Shown: piece after piece, positions 49,374-59,591 of the stretch
How positions within the stretch are numbered: position 1 is the stretch's first letter
Layout: each line of letters starts with the position of its first letter
Origin: Erwinia_E haradaeae_C
GTDB taxonomy: Bacteria > Pseudomonadota > Gammaproteobacteria > Enterobacterales > Enterobacteriaceae
DNA length: 64,000 bases
Assembly (NCBI RefSeq): GCF_900698995.1
Contig: NZ_LR217735.1
Span: 558,001-622,000 of the forward strand
Direction: 5' to 3'
Notes under the pieces: generated by a model
Seen by the model: the letters and a program-made list of their open reading frames with translations, nothing else
Told to the model about the DNA's origin: nothing
Databases searched by the model: none
Program-made: the position numbers and the translations under genes

Positions 49374-52088
49374 ATGTTTAACAAACTCTTAACTAAATTT
49401 TTTGGTAGTAGTAATGATCGTACCTTACGACGTATGTATAAAATCGTAGATCGCATTAATCAAATGGAGCCGGATTTTATTAAGTTAACTGATAGACAGC
49501 TTAGGAAAAAAACAATTGAATTCCGTGAAAGAATTAAGGGTGGTGAGGCGTTAAATAGTCTTCTACCGGAATCTTTTGCTACTGTGCGTGAGGCAAGTAA
49601 ACGTGTTTGTGGTCTTAGGCATTTTGATGTCCAATTGCTTGGTGGAATAGTGCTAAATAATCGATGTATTGCAGAGATGAGAACCGGTGAAGGAAAAACA
49701 TTGACGGCCACACTACCTGCTTACTTAAACGCTCTATCTGGATATGGAGTACATATAGTTACAGTAAATGATTATTTAGCAAAGAGGGATGCAGAACATA
49801 ATAAGTTAACATTTGAATTTCTTGGTCTTAGTGTAGGCATCAATCTACCGGGTATGCCTCATTCATTTAAGCATGAAGCTTATGCGGCTGATATCACTTA
49901 TGGAACTAATCATGAGTATGGATTCGATTATTTACGTGATAACATGGTTTTTAATGTAGAAGATCGCGTGCAACGTAAGTTGCATTACGCTCTTGTTGAT
50001 GAAGTGGATTCTATTCTTATTGATGAAGCACGCACTCCTCTGATTATTTCTGGCCCCACTGAAGACAACTCTGACTTATATATTAAAATTAATAAAATAA
50101 TCCCACATCTTATTCGTCAGGAAAAAGAAGACTCTGAAAAGTTTCAGGGATCAGGTCATTTCTCAGTAGATGAAAAATCTCGTCAGGTACATCTGACTGA
50201 GCGTGGATTGGTAATTGTAGAAAAATTACTTGTTACTGCAGGAATACTAGCACATGGTGATTCTCTTTATTCACAAAGTAATATAATCATCATGCATCAT
50301 GTTCTTGCTGCTTTACGTGCTCATGCTTTATTTATTTGTAATGTTGATTATATTGTAAAAAACAATGAAGTACTTATTGTAGATGAGCATACTGGACGAA
50401 CTATGAAAGGACGTCGATGGTCAGATGGTTTACATCAAGCTATTGAGGCTAAAGAGGGCGTAGTTATTCAGAATGAAAACCAAACATTAGCATCCATCAC
50501 TTTTCAAAACTATTTTCGGCTATATGAGAAATTATCCGGAATGACTGGAACAGCTGACACTGAAGCTTTTGAGTTTCACTCTATTTATAATTTAGATACT
50601 ATTGTTATACCAACTAATCGCCCCATGATCCGTCAAGATTTACCTGATCTTGTCTATATGACCGAGAAAGAAAAAATTAAAGCGATTATTAACGATATCC
50701 ATAAACGAAAATCCAATGGTCAGCCAGTCCTAGTAGGAACTATTTCTATTGAAAAATCTGAAATGCTTTCTCATGCATTAACTAGTGCTGGGATTCAGCA
50801 TACTGTATTAAATGCAAAGTTTCATGCTCATGAGGCGGCTATTATATCACAAGCAGGCCAAGCAGGCTCTGTAACAATCGCCACTAATATGGCTGGACGT
50901 GGAACAGATATTTCACTTGGCGGAAAATGGTATACTGAACTTAATACTCCTTTAAAAAAAGATTATAAGCAAATTCAACAGATTAAAAAAGAATGGAAAA
51001 AGAGCCATAATCTAGTGTTAAAATCAGGAGGTTTGCACATTATTGGTACAGAACGTCATGAATCCCGTAGAATCGATAATCAACTTAGAGGTCGTTCAGG
51101 GCGCCAAGGTGATCCTGGTTCCTCTCGTTTTTATCTGTCTATGGAAGATACACTGATGCGTATTTTTACATCAGATCGTATGATCCATTTGATGCGAAAG
51201 TTAGGCATGAAACCAGATGAAGCGATCCAGCATCCATGGGTCACACAAGCTATTGCTAATGCACAACGTAAAGTGGAAAGTCGTAACTTTGATATACGAA
51301 AACAATTACTAGAATATGATGATGTGGCTAATGACCAGAGGCACGCAATTTATGCTCAACGTAATAAATTACTAGATGCATCTGAAATCTCAGATATTAT
51401 TTCTAATATGCAAGAAGATGTTTACAGAATGATTATTAATCGTCATATTCCACAGAAGTCTATTGAAGACACTTGGGATATTTCTGGTCTACAGATATAT
51501 TTTAAAAAAAATTTTGAGCTCATCATTCCTATTACTCAGTGGTTAACTGAAATGCCAGATATAGAGGATGATGCACTTCATCAGCGTATAATAGATACAG
51601 CAAAATCTCAATATCAGAGAAAAAGAGATCTAGTGAATTCTAAGATGATCTGTAACTTAGAAAAAAACATAATGTTGCAAACTATAGATACATTATGGAC
51701 AGAACATCTTTCTGCCATGGACCGCTTACGACAAGGTATTCATCTACGCGGTTATGCTCAAAAAGATCCAAAACAAGAATATAAACGAGAATCTTTCATG
51801 ATGTTTTCTCAAATGCTAGAATTGCTCAAATATGAAGCTGTTAAAACTCTTAATAAAGTTGATCAACTATATATCTTACAACAATATGGAAATAAAAAAA
51901 CTGAGTTTTATAGTCAAAAGACATTACAAATTAAACCAGATCAACAATTTATTCATCAGGTGCATGTTGATACTGCAGTAGAACAATCTCCCGCTTTAAA
52001 GCAGACTCGATACCTTATCGGACGTAACCATTCTTGCTCATGTGGTTCAGAAAAAAAATATAAGAATTGCTGCGGTCGTATAGTATAA
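49374..52088 (+). CDS. secA: Preprotein translocase ATPase SecA
   Basis: Motor that drives proteins through SecYEG. 904 aa; E. coli SecA has 901. Walker A in MRTGEGKTLTATL, DEVDSILIDEARTP, the second nucleotide-binding fold with ATNMAGRGTDISLGG and QLRGRSGRQGDPGSSRF, and a C-terminal zinc-binding tail CSCGSEKKYKNCCG. An in-frame ATG lies 10 codons upstream, but MFNKLLTKFFGSSNDRTL is the family start. Confidence 0.97.
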   Translation: MFNKLLTKFFGSSNDRTLRRMYKIVDRINQMEPDFIKLTDRQLRKKTIEFRERIKGGEALNSLLPESFATVREASKRVCGLRHFDVQLLGGIVLNNRCIAEMRTGEGKTLTATLPAYLNALSGYGVHIVTVNDYLAKRDAEHNKLTFEFLGLSVGINLPGMPHSFKHEAYAADITYGTNHEYGFDYLRDNMVFNVEDRVQRKLHYALVDEVDSILIDEARTPLIISGPTEDNSDLYIKINKIIPHLIRQEKEDSEKFQGSGHFSVDEKSRQVHLTERGLVIVEKLLVTAGILAHGDSLYSQSNIIIMHHVLAALRAHALFICNVDYIVKNNEVLIVDEHTGRTMKGRRWSDGLHQAIEAKEGVVIQNENQTLASITFQNYFRLYEKLSGMTGTADTEAFEFHSIYNLDTIVIPTNRPMIRQDLPDLVYMTEKEKIKAIINDIHKRKSNGQPVLVGTISIEKSEMLSHALTSAGIQHTVLNAKFHAHEAAIISQAGQAGSVTIATNMAGRGTDISLGGKWYTELNTPLKKDYKQIQQIKKEWKKSHNLVLKSGGLHIIGTERHESRRIDNQLRGRSGRQGDPGSSRFYLSMEDTLMRIFTSDRMIHLMRKLGMKPDEAIQHPWVTQAIANAQRKVESRNFDIRKQLLEYDDVANDQRHAIYAQRNKLLDASEISDIISNMQEDVYRMIINRHIPQKSIEDTWDISGLQIYFKKNFELIIPITQWLTEMPDIEDDALHQRIIDTAKSQYQRKRDLVNSKMICNLEKNIMLQTIDTLWTEHLSAMDRLRQGIHLRGYAQKDPKQEYKRESFMMFSQMLELLKYEAVKTLNKVDQLYILQQYGNKKTEFYSQKTLQIKPDQQFIHQVHVDTAVEQSPALKQTRYLIGRNHSCSCGSEKKYKNCCGRIV

Positions 52089-53044
52089 AAGGTTCTTAGG
52101 TGATTTAGTGAATCATGTAATATATTGTTATTTTATAAAGATTTTTCTATGTATTAGTTGATTTGTATTTTATGGCTGACTTGAGTAACAATCTAAATTT
52201 AGTTAATCTTTAGCTATTCTTGAAGTATTTTAATAACTTATTAGTTAGTTTATATTTTATAATTTGTATATTTTTGATCAAAAGATAGTGCATTCTTTAG
52301 TAGTTTTTAGATATGAAAAACTATTATATGATAGATTATTTGGTAATAAAATTACATATGATTCTAATCTGATAATTAGATTTTAATAAATGATCTTACA
52401 TCACATAGTGATTGATGCTAAAGACATATTCTTCCTGATTCCTTATGTTTATATCTAAAATAGATTGTATATATGCTGCATAATTGTATTGATTAAAACT
52501 AAATAATTAAAATTACATAGTTTTTTGATAAAATGAACTAACGTTTATATATAAATCTTTTATTTCTCAAAAACTGATAATTTTTATTACGTATTTATTT
52601 TTATTCTCTAGATCGTTAAATATCTACGATAAAAACTAATACATCAATAAACTTTTAAATGTATATACTAAGATATATAATTTTTATTATTTTTGATGAT
52701 AAAAATATAAAATAACATCTTATATATAAATGTTAGATAATATTAATTGCCTTTATAATTATCTTTAGTCGTATTTATCAATACATTTATTAAAACTATA
52801 GTCTTCATTTTCGTCAATACTTATAGTATTATTAAATTTTTATATAAAACATTCGATAGATATTTAAGTAAAAGATTTTTTATCTATTACATATCAGTCC
52901 TTCTTAAGTTTTTACAATCTAATTTAGTCACGAGCAATGTATGCTATTTATTATTAATTCAATTGATAATACATAAGTTATACAATTTTTAAAATATCAA
53001 AAATTGACACATAACAGATTATAAATCCTTTTTCTAAATTTTGA
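52089..53044. other. Gene-free spacer between convergent secA and epmB
   Basis: About 956 bp, AT-rich. In E. coli mutT follows secA; nothing of it is recognisable. No clear terminator hairpin was found. Confidence 0.55.
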
Positions 53045-54115
53045 TTATATTTTTTTATCTTGACGCATATGTAAATCTATTGGTGTTTTGCTTAATTTTC
53101 CAGGAATTTCTCGTACTAATTTTGGAACCATATAGCCTGAAACCCTCGTGATAAAATCACGAAAAATTATACGCGCACGATTATCACTAACATAAAAATG
53201 CGCTGAACCCTGTACTTTATCTAAAAGATGCAAATAATATGGGAGAATGCCAGCATCAAACAGCGCATTACTCAAAGCTGCAAGTGTTACTGCATTATCG
53301 TTAACATTACGCAAAAGAACGCTTTGATTAAGGCAAGTTACACCTGAACGTGTTAACATCAAGATGCCATTGGACAGCTGATCATTAATTTCCTGTTCGT
53401 GATTGATATGGGTCACTATTAACACTTTTAATCGTGACTTCTCTATACGCCGGCAAAATGCTGCAGTAATGCGCTGCGGGATAATGACTATAAGACGAGT
53501 ATGTATTCTTATACGCTTCAGATGTGGAATTTTTTCAAGTTGCGTAAAAAGCCAGCTTAGCTCATCATCTGTTGCTATCAACGGATCACCTCCAGATAAA
53601 ATAATCTCATCTATATCATTTTGTTTTTGGATATACTGCACAGATTTTTGCCAATTAACCTTATTTCCTTTATGCTCTTTGTAAGGAAAATAACGCCGAA
53701 AACAATAACGACAATGTATCGCACAGTGACCTTTTACTAAAAATAATGCACGATTATGATATTTATGCAATATGCCAGAGAACATATAACTTCTCTCACT
53801 TAACGGATCAGTATTATAACCAAGTGTGCTAATCAACTCGCTTTGTGAGGTAGCCACTTGTAAAAACAAAGGATCTTTAGGATCTCCTTTTCGCATTCTT
53901 TCGACAAAAGAACGTGGAACGCGTAAAGAGAAAGAGTCTTTTACAGTTTTTTGTGCCACGAGATCAGAATGATGAGATAATCCCAATAATTCTAATAACT
54001 CATTAAAATCAGTGATGACATTGGTGAGTTGCGATATCCAATCTTCTTGAATAAGAGTCTGATTATGTAAGGATGGTTTCATATTTTTAGATATATTAAA
54101 ATTATTTAGCTTCAT
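53045..54115 (-). CDS. epmB: Elongation factor P (R)-beta-lysine synthase (lysine 2,3-aminomutase)
   Basis: Radical-SAM enzyme that converts lysine to (R)-beta-lysine for attachment to EF-P. 356 aa; E. coli EpmB (YjeK) has 342, the extra residues being at the N-terminus. Radical-SAM motif CAIHCRYCF near residue 130, preceded by KYHNRALFLVKG. ILSGGDPL and LLRNVNDNAVTL are conserved. It is divergent from efp with only 28 bp between start codons, so the promoters must overlap coding sequence. Confidence 0.96.
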   Translation of the reverse strand: MKLNNFNISKNMKPSLHNQTLIQEDWISQLTNVITDFNELLELLGLSHHSDLVAQKTVKDSFSLRVPRSFVERMRKGDPKDPLFLQVATSQSELISTLGYNTDPLSERSYMFSGILHKYHNRALFLVKGHCAIHCRYCFRRYFPYKEHKGNKVNWQKSVQYIQKQNDIDEIILSGGDPLIATDDELSWLFTQLEKIPHLKRIRIHTRLIVIIPQRITAAFCRRIEKSRLKVLIVTHINHEQEINDQLSNGILMLTRSGVTCLNQSVLLRNVNDNAVTLAALSNALFDAGILPYYLHLLDKVQGSAHFYVSDNRARIIFRDFITRVSGYMVPKLVREIPGKLSKTPIDLHMRQDKKI

Positions 54116-54143
54116 GCTAATTATTAATTATAGAGGACCAGTT

Positions 54144-54710
54144 ATGCCAACTTATTCTGTTAACAATTTTCGTCCTGGCTTAAAAGTTCTATTTGACGGT
54201 GAACCATGTTCTATTGAATCCAGTGAGTTTGTTAAACCAGGAAAAGGGCAAGCCTTTGCACGAATTAAAATGCGCCGGTTATTAACAGGAGGGCGACTAG
54301 AAAAAACATTTAAAGCTACGGAGACACTCTGTAGAGCAGATATACAGGAGAAAAGCTTGCATTATTTATATAATGATAGTGTATTTTTTTATTTTATTCA
54401 TCCAAAAACCTTTGAACAGCATGAAATTAACGTGACTATTGTAGGTAATACCGCTAAATGGTTATTTCGTAATGCTGAATGTATTATAACTCTATGGAAT
54501 AATAAACCTATACAAGTTTTTCCACCAAATTTCGTAGAACTGGAGATTATTGACACAAACCCAGGTTTAAAAGGTGATACTACCAGTACAAGTACTAAAT
54601 CGGCTCTTCTTTCTACCGGCACTATAGTAAAAGTACCACTATTTATCAAAATTGGTGAAATTATTAAAATAGATACTCGATCAGGTGAATATGTTTCACG
54701 AATAAAATAA
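54144..54710 (+). CDS. efp: Elongation factor P
   Basis: Relieves ribosome stalling at polyproline stretches. 188 aa, the E. coli length. The modified lysine is present at residue 34 in FVKPGKGQAF. The C-terminal OB domain ends in the conserved GEVIKIDTRSGEYVSR-type segment (here GEIIKIDTRSGEYVSRIK). An in-frame ATG lies 10 codons upstream, but MPTYSVNNF with AGAGGA upstream is the family start. Retention beside epmB suggests beta-lysylation is kept; EpmA, also needed, is not in this window. Confidence 0.97.
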   Translation: MPTYSVNNFRPGLKVLFDGEPCSIESSEFVKPGKGQAFARIKMRRLLTGGRLEKTFKATETLCRADIQEKSLHYLYNDSVFFYFIHPKTFEQHEINVTIVGNTAKWLFRNAECIITLWNNKPIQVFPPNFVELEIIDTNPGLKGDTTSTSTKSALLSTGTIVKVPLFIKIGEIIKIDTRSGEYVSRIK

Positions 54711-55873
54711 AATTTATATCATAATACTATATAATATATTTAATATGAACATAAAATTTTTTTTAAACTTTGTAGAATATATTTAGGTTTATATAATAAA
54801 GATCAATCTATTTTTACTAGCAGATAAAAACAACTAATTGTATATTGTTCTATTTATTTTAACTGAAACTTTAAAAGTTCTATGATCATGCTTTTAAAAT
54901 TGATCTATATATTACAATTTAAAACTAAAAAATCAAAATATAAATATCTTTATGAGTTACCTGATTTAAAGCATGTATATATATTTTATGCTACTTCAAA
55001 ACTCTCTTATGTAGCTAAAATTTCCACTTTAAGTATATATTTAATATTTTATTTTACATTTGCTTCACAATAAAAACTGTCTATCACAAAGCGACATCAG
55101 ACCAAACTTGATTAAGTCAATTGTTATGGTTGTAAGACGTTGTGAGCTTAAATTAATAAAATCACCTTTAATCATTTTTAATGATAAAATGCCTCTAGAG
55201 GTTCTGAGTTTAATTTATTGCAGTATTTAATATAATACCCTCTATAGATCTCACTATATATCTTATTGATAAAAATCAAGTATTACATATATTAGAGATA
55301 CATGTTTTATTTTAAAATGAAGCTAATAAAAGAGAAAAAATCATTATGATTTATTTCTATCTACTTATCATCATACAAGAAATTATTGATTTTTAGAGTG
55401 CTGACTTTAATTTGCCTAAACGCTGTGCAATTTTTGTTAAATCATCAAGTTTACATAAATACACAAAAAAATTTTTATCTCTAAGGAATTCTGTAATAAA
55501 ACAAGTAATGTATATCCTTAAGATATGCCCAATTTGTGATCTAATGTTTAATTATAAAAATTAATAGTATCATTAAATATTTTATTAGGTATATAAGTCT
55601 AACTTGATGCATTATATTTTTAGGCAGTTTTTGCTAAATAATTAAATTTATTCTTTTTCATTATCAATGTTGTTCTGTAAAGGCTTGACAATATGTAGTA
55701 TAAGAATTTTCTTTTGCAGAATATTTACTAATACCTTATTGCAAGGAATTAGAGAAGATTTACCGCAAAATAAGAAAATAATAATGATATCACTATAGAT
55801 GATAGTATCTTATTTTGATTTACACAAAAAATCATTCGAACATCTTCTATATACATCTTTGTTGGAGTGATTT
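54711..55873. other. Gene-free region where rsxABCDG would lie
   Basis: About 1.16 kb between efp and rsxE. A 63-codon frame at 54882-55073 is low-complexity and not called. CCTCTAGAGG (55192-55201) is a 10 nt perfect palindrome. A protein-like open segment lies on the minus strand at 55393-55551. None of the five rsx genes that precede rsxE in E. coli is recognisable. Confidence 0.6.
55393..55551 (-). pseudogene. Possible gene relic: 52 open codons without a start
   Basis: Minus-strand frame with stops at both ends (upstream TAA, downstream TAA at 55393-55395). It contains no Met codon. The last 18 residues, LDDLTKIAQRLGKLKSAL, form a plausible amphipathic helix, and the DNA there is less AT-rich than its surroundings. 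It looks like the C-terminal end of a lost gene. I cannot name the family. Confidence 0.25.
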
Positions 55874-56524
55874 ATGAATAAAGCAAATAACATTATAAAA
55901 GACGGACTATGGAAGAATAATTCAGCACTAGTGCAGCTATTAGGACTCTGTCCACTACTGGCTGTTACTTCTAACGCTACCAATGCCCTTGGTCTTGGTA
56001 TAGCAACCACAATAGTATTATTTCTTACTAATAGCACTATTTCCATATCGCGACATTGGATTCCTTATGAAATTCGCATTCCAATTTATGTAATAATTAT
56101 TGCAGCAGTTGTGAGCTGTATAGAAATGCTAATAAATGCTTACGCTTATGATTTATATCAATCATTAGGTATTTTTATTCCACTTATTGTTACTAACTGT
56201 ATAGTAGTTGGTCGCGCAGAAATGATAGCATCAAAAAATAATGTCTTTTTATCAGCCTTAGATGGGATAGTAATTGGTTTAGGTGCTACTAGCGTAATGC
56301 TATTCTTAGGATCAATGCGAGAAATTATTGGGAATGGAACTATTTTTAATGATGTGGATCATTTATTAGGTTTATGGGCTAAATCAATAAAAATAGAAAT
56401 CATACATTTTGATTGGCCGCTATTATTAGCAATTTTACCACCCGGTGCCTTTATTGGTCTAGGATTAAGTTTAGCCTTAAAATATTTCATTGAGAAACAA
56501 TTAAAACATCACAAAAACATTTAA
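55874..56524 (+). CDS. rsxE: Electron transport complex subunit RsxE (orphan)
   Basis: Membrane subunit of the Rsx/Rnf complex, which in E. coli keeps SoxR reduced. 216 aa; E. coli RsxE has 231, the difference being its C-terminal tail. About six membrane segments, with NGLWKNNSALVQLLGLCP-type start (here DGLWKNNSALVQLLGLCPLL), PLIVTNCIVVGRAE and LPPGAFIGLGL. Sequence conservation is high, so it is under selection or only recently orphaned. The partners rsxA, B, C, D and G do not precede it. nth follows after 47 bp, as in E. coli. Confidence 0.95.
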   Translation: MNKANNIIKDGLWKNNSALVQLLGLCPLLAVTSNATNALGLGIATTIVLFLTNSTISISRHWIPYEIRIPIYVIIIAAVVSCIEMLINAYAYDLYQSLGIFIPLIVTNCIVVGRAEMIASKNNVFLSALDGIVIGLGATSVMLFLGSMREIIGNGTIFNDVDHLLGLWAKSIKIEIIHFDWPLLLAILPPGAFIGLGLSLALKYFIEKQLKHHKNI

Positions 56525-56571
56525 CATAGCAACATTTTGTTATTTTTGTGTGACAGTATAAGAGGTATAAA

Positions 56572-57207
56572 TTGAATAATACAAAACGTAAAAAAATTCT
56601 AATGCGACTACAGGAAAATATACCAAAACCTATAATAGAATTAAATTATACTTCTCATTTTGAGCTGTTAATTGCTACTGTACTTTCTGCGCAAACTACT
56701 GATATTAGTGTTAATAAAATTACTGAGAAGTTATATCCGGTTGCAAATACTGCTTCATCGATGTTCGAACTTGGTATAGATAAAATAACAGAGTACATAC
56801 GAACTATTGGTTTATGGAAGACAAAGGCTAATAATATTATAAATCTCTCTCGTATCTTACTGGAAGATTATAATGGCAATGTTCCTAATAACAGAGAGGC
56901 TCTAGAGTCTTTACCTGGCGTTGGTCGAAAAACTGCTAATTTGGTTCTAAATACTGCTTTCGGTTTTCCAACGATTGCTGTTGATAGGCATGTTTTTCGC
57001 GTATGTAACCGAACTAATTTTGCAGTAGGTCAAAATGTTAAGGTAGTAGAAAATAATCTATTGAAATTTGTACCTAAAAAACTTCAAGTGCATTGTCATT
57101 ATTGGTTTATCTTACACGGTCGTTATACATGCTTAGCACGTAGACCTAAATGTTTTTTATGTAAAATAAAAGATTTATGTGAATTTGAGAAAAAAGTTGA
57201 TCTTTGA
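56572..57207 (+). CDS. nth: Endonuclease III
   Basis: DNA glycosylase/AP lyase for oxidised pyrimidines. 211 aa, the E. coli length. Helix-hairpin-helix LPGVGRKTANLVLN with the catalytic Lys near residue 120, catalytic Asp in TIAVDRHVFRVCNRT, and the C-terminal [4Fe-4S] loop with spacing C-x6-C-x2-C-x5-C. The start is TTG at 56572 with AGAGG 6 nt upstream; the following residues match E. coli MNKAKR. It probably shares a transcript with rsxE. Confidence 0.97.
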   Translation: MNNTKRKKILMRLQENIPKPIIELNYTSHFELLIATVLSAQTTDISVNKITEKLYPVANTASSMFELGIDKITEYIRTIGLWKTKANNIINLSRILLEDYNGNVPNNREALESLPGVGRKTANLVLNTAFGFPTIAVDRHVFRVCNRTNFAVGQNVKVVENNLLKFVPKKLQVHCHYWFILHGRYTCLARRPKCFLCKIKDLCEFEKKVDL

Positions 57208-57686
57208 GTTCTACATAAAAGATTAAATTTATCGATCTAATTAATCATATTGATAATATATCATCTCATGTATCTCTTAAAATAGTAAATATATTAAACA
57301 TTATCTATTCGTTATTCTCAGCGATCACTATCTATAAAAATCATTGAAGTTATTAAGAATAGATATAACTATATATGATCTTCTATAAGAGTTATATTCA
57401 TCAAATTCTTGATATAATATAGGTGAGCGCTATTTAGCTATGGTTGCAAAGATGCTCAAATAAGAGATTAAAATTAAAAAAGTAAGAGTTTGCAGGCTAC
57501 TCATTTCAATTTAATAGATTTTAAAACTAATCAAATAAATATCATAATATATTTTTTATACTCAGTAATCAAGCATAATGAATAATCTCAAGATTATAAA
57601 TTAATCAAAAAATTAGAATATTACAAAAGATCAAATAAAAAATATATATAATATCATTTTATCCTTTTTGAATTCAAGAATGGATT
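57208..57686. other. Gene-free spacer between convergent nth and tpiA
   Basis: About 480 bp. No strong terminator. A short open run at about 57424-57465 ends in a stop after 14 codons and is too short to interpret. Confidence 0.55.
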
Positions 57687-58457
57687 CTAAATTTTATGTT
57701 TTCTTGTAGAAATTAGTTTGATAATTTCTATAAAAGAATCGAGTCTTAAAGAGGAAGAACCCACTAAAACTCCGTCAATATCAGGCTGAGAAAATATTTC
57801 AGCTGCATTATTTTTTGTTACAGACCCGCCATATTGTATAATTAACTGATCAGCTACCTTAGAATCTTTCTGTGCAATATGATCACGGATAAATTTATGT
57901 ATAGTTTGAATTTGTTCGGAAGTGGCGGCGCATCCTGTTCCGATAGCCCAAATTGGTTCATATGCAATAACTGTATTTTGAAATACGTTTGCGCCATGTA
58001 GTTGAAGAATAACATCAATCTGACGGGCACATATTGTTTTAGTTTTACCTGCCATTTTTTCAGCAGCTGTTTCACCAATACATAGTACTGGAATAAGATC
58101 TGTATTTTTTAATGCAAAAAATTTCTTTGCAACAACTTGATCATCTTCTAAATGCAGAGATCGACGCTCAGAATGACCAATAATAACATATTTTACGCCA
58201 ATATCTTTTAACATACTAACAGAGATTTCACCAGTGAAAGCACCTAAATGATGCATGTCAACATTTTGAGCTCCGAGCAATAATGTACTATTATACATCG
58301 CTTTCTTAGCCTGATCAAGATATACCATTGGGGGCGCAATCACCACTTTACAACCTTCTATTCCATAAAGATTATGACATAAACCAGCAATAAATGTATC
58401 TATAAATTTTTTGCTTCCATTGAGTTTCCAATTGCCAATAACAAGTGGATGACGCAT
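57687..58457 (-). CDS. tpiA: Triosephosphate isomerase
   Basis: Interconverts dihydroxyacetone phosphate and glyceraldehyde 3-phosphate. 256 aa; E. coli TpiA has 255. Catalytic residues in GNWKLNG (Lys), IIGHSERR (His) and AYEPIWAIGTG (Glu); phosphate-gripping IQYGGSV and GVLVGSSSL. An in-frame ATG lies 7 codons upstream, but MRHPLVIGNWKLNG is the family start and GGAG lies about 10 nt before it. With fruBKA it gives a route for imported fructose. Confidence 0.97.
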   Translation of the reverse strand: MRHPLVIGNWKLNGSKKFIDTFIAGLCHNLYGIEGCKVVIAPPMVYLDQAKKAMYNSTLLLGAQNVDMHHLGAFTGEISVSMLKDIGVKYVIIGHSERRSLHLEDDQVVAKKFFALKNTDLIPVLCIGETAAEKMAGKTKTICARQIDVILQLHGANVFQNTVIAYEPIWAIGTGCAATSEQIQTIHKFIRDHIAQKDSKVADQLIIQYGGSVTKNNAAEIFSQPDIDGVLVGSSSLRLDSFIEIIKLISTRKHKI

Positions 58458-59211
58458 ATTATTTATTCTCCATGACAAAATTTATACCCATGAATAAACT
58501 TACTAAGATATTTAGAAAAAATACTTTGGATTACTTAATTTTTGATAGAGATAACCCTCTATTTTAATATAAATTTTGATTAATGACTGACTATGACTAT
58601 ATATGCGACGTATAATAAATACTAGTATACAATATTAATAAAATGCTTCTATTAAAAGAAGATTTCATTTGGTTACAAAGAGCTTTGATAGTATCATGCA
58701 CACTATTAAAAATCTCTGTTAATATAAAACACCTGAACGTTATAACTTTCTATTTTATACAAGAGTATAAAAAGGCACTCTATAATAACTTATTTAGATT
58801 TGAATTTTATTAAAAATCATATTGATTTTGTAGATAGCTAACTATTAAAGAACTATTAAAGATAGAGGTGATATATAACAATCTACATTGTAGACAACTT
58901 ATTATTTTTAGTGTATTTATAAAATATAAAGCACGCATCTATATTTATGTCCTGTAATGTACAGATCATGATATAGTTGGTGTATTAAAAATACATTATA
59001 AAAATCTTTCACATAAAATAGACTTTAACTAATAATAAAATAAATTGTCAGAAATAGGATCTACTAAAAGCGCCTCATTGTTAAGTTATGATGATATTTC
59101 TTAGATAACAACCTAAATATTAAATCTAGTTATTTTGTAATATAAAAATATCTTTATCAAAATAATCATAACAATTATAATATCTAGAATAAAAATGCTA
59201 TTAAGGTGCGT

Positions 59212-59252
59212 CATTCTAGCAGTGATTGACTGCTAGAATGATAAAGTTTTTT
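59212..59252 (+). terminator. 12 bp perfect hairpin followed by T-run, no gene upstream
   Basis: CATTCTAGCAGT (59212-59223), 5 nt loop, ACTGCTAGAATG (59229-59240), then ATAAAG and a run of seven T. This is the form of a rho-independent terminator on the plus strand. The nearest plus-strand gene upstream ends at 57207, so it is likely the terminator of a lost gene. Confidence 0.6.
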
Positions 59253-59319
59253 TATCACGTCAGAATTTATCGTAGTTATTATTCATGATATTATATAATG
59301 AGAATGTATATAAGTTCAC

Positions 59320-59363
59320 TATAGATATAATGTATTTAAAGTATAGGTATAATGTATTTAAAG
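59320..59363. repeat. 22 nt tandem duplication carrying TATAAT
   Basis: The unit 59320-59341 is repeated at 59342-59363 with one mismatch. Each copy contains TATAATG, a perfect sigma-70 -10 hexamer, about 230-270 bp before prfB. Confidence 0.75.
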
Positions 59364-59591
59364 AAACATTCAATAGCAGCATACTTTCTAAATGGAATTT
59401 TTTTCAATTTTATATCATAAGTAGATATACCAATCATATTGGTAATTTTAATTAACATCAGTACAATACTAATATGTACATATTTAATATGTATACTAAT
59501 AATGTTTATATATTGAAAATTATGCATATCTTTATTCAAAGATAGTATCATTTTTTAAAAATATTTACTTATCTAATAAGATTTTAATATT

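Larger units (their letters stand above)
58458..59591. other. Gene-free region between divergent tpiA and prfB
   Basis: About 1.13 kb. In E. coli recJ and dsbC precede prfB; neither is recognisable. It holds a strong isolated hairpin (59212-59240) and a 22 nt tandem repeat containing TATAAT (59320-59363). A 71-codon minus-strand frame at 59336-59551 lies across the repeat and is low-complexity. Confidence 0.6.

Noticed and set aside
54882..55073. 63-codon open frame
   Set aside because: AT-driven composition, no similarity to any family I know, no ribosome site.
57424..57465. Short protein-like run GERYLAMVAKMLK ending in a stop
   Set aside because: Only 14 codons with a stop just upstream; too short to distinguish from chance.
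59336..59551. 71-codon minus-strand open frame
   Set aside because: Runs through the 22 nt tandem repeat and is Ile/Lys/Asn-rich; looks like chance.
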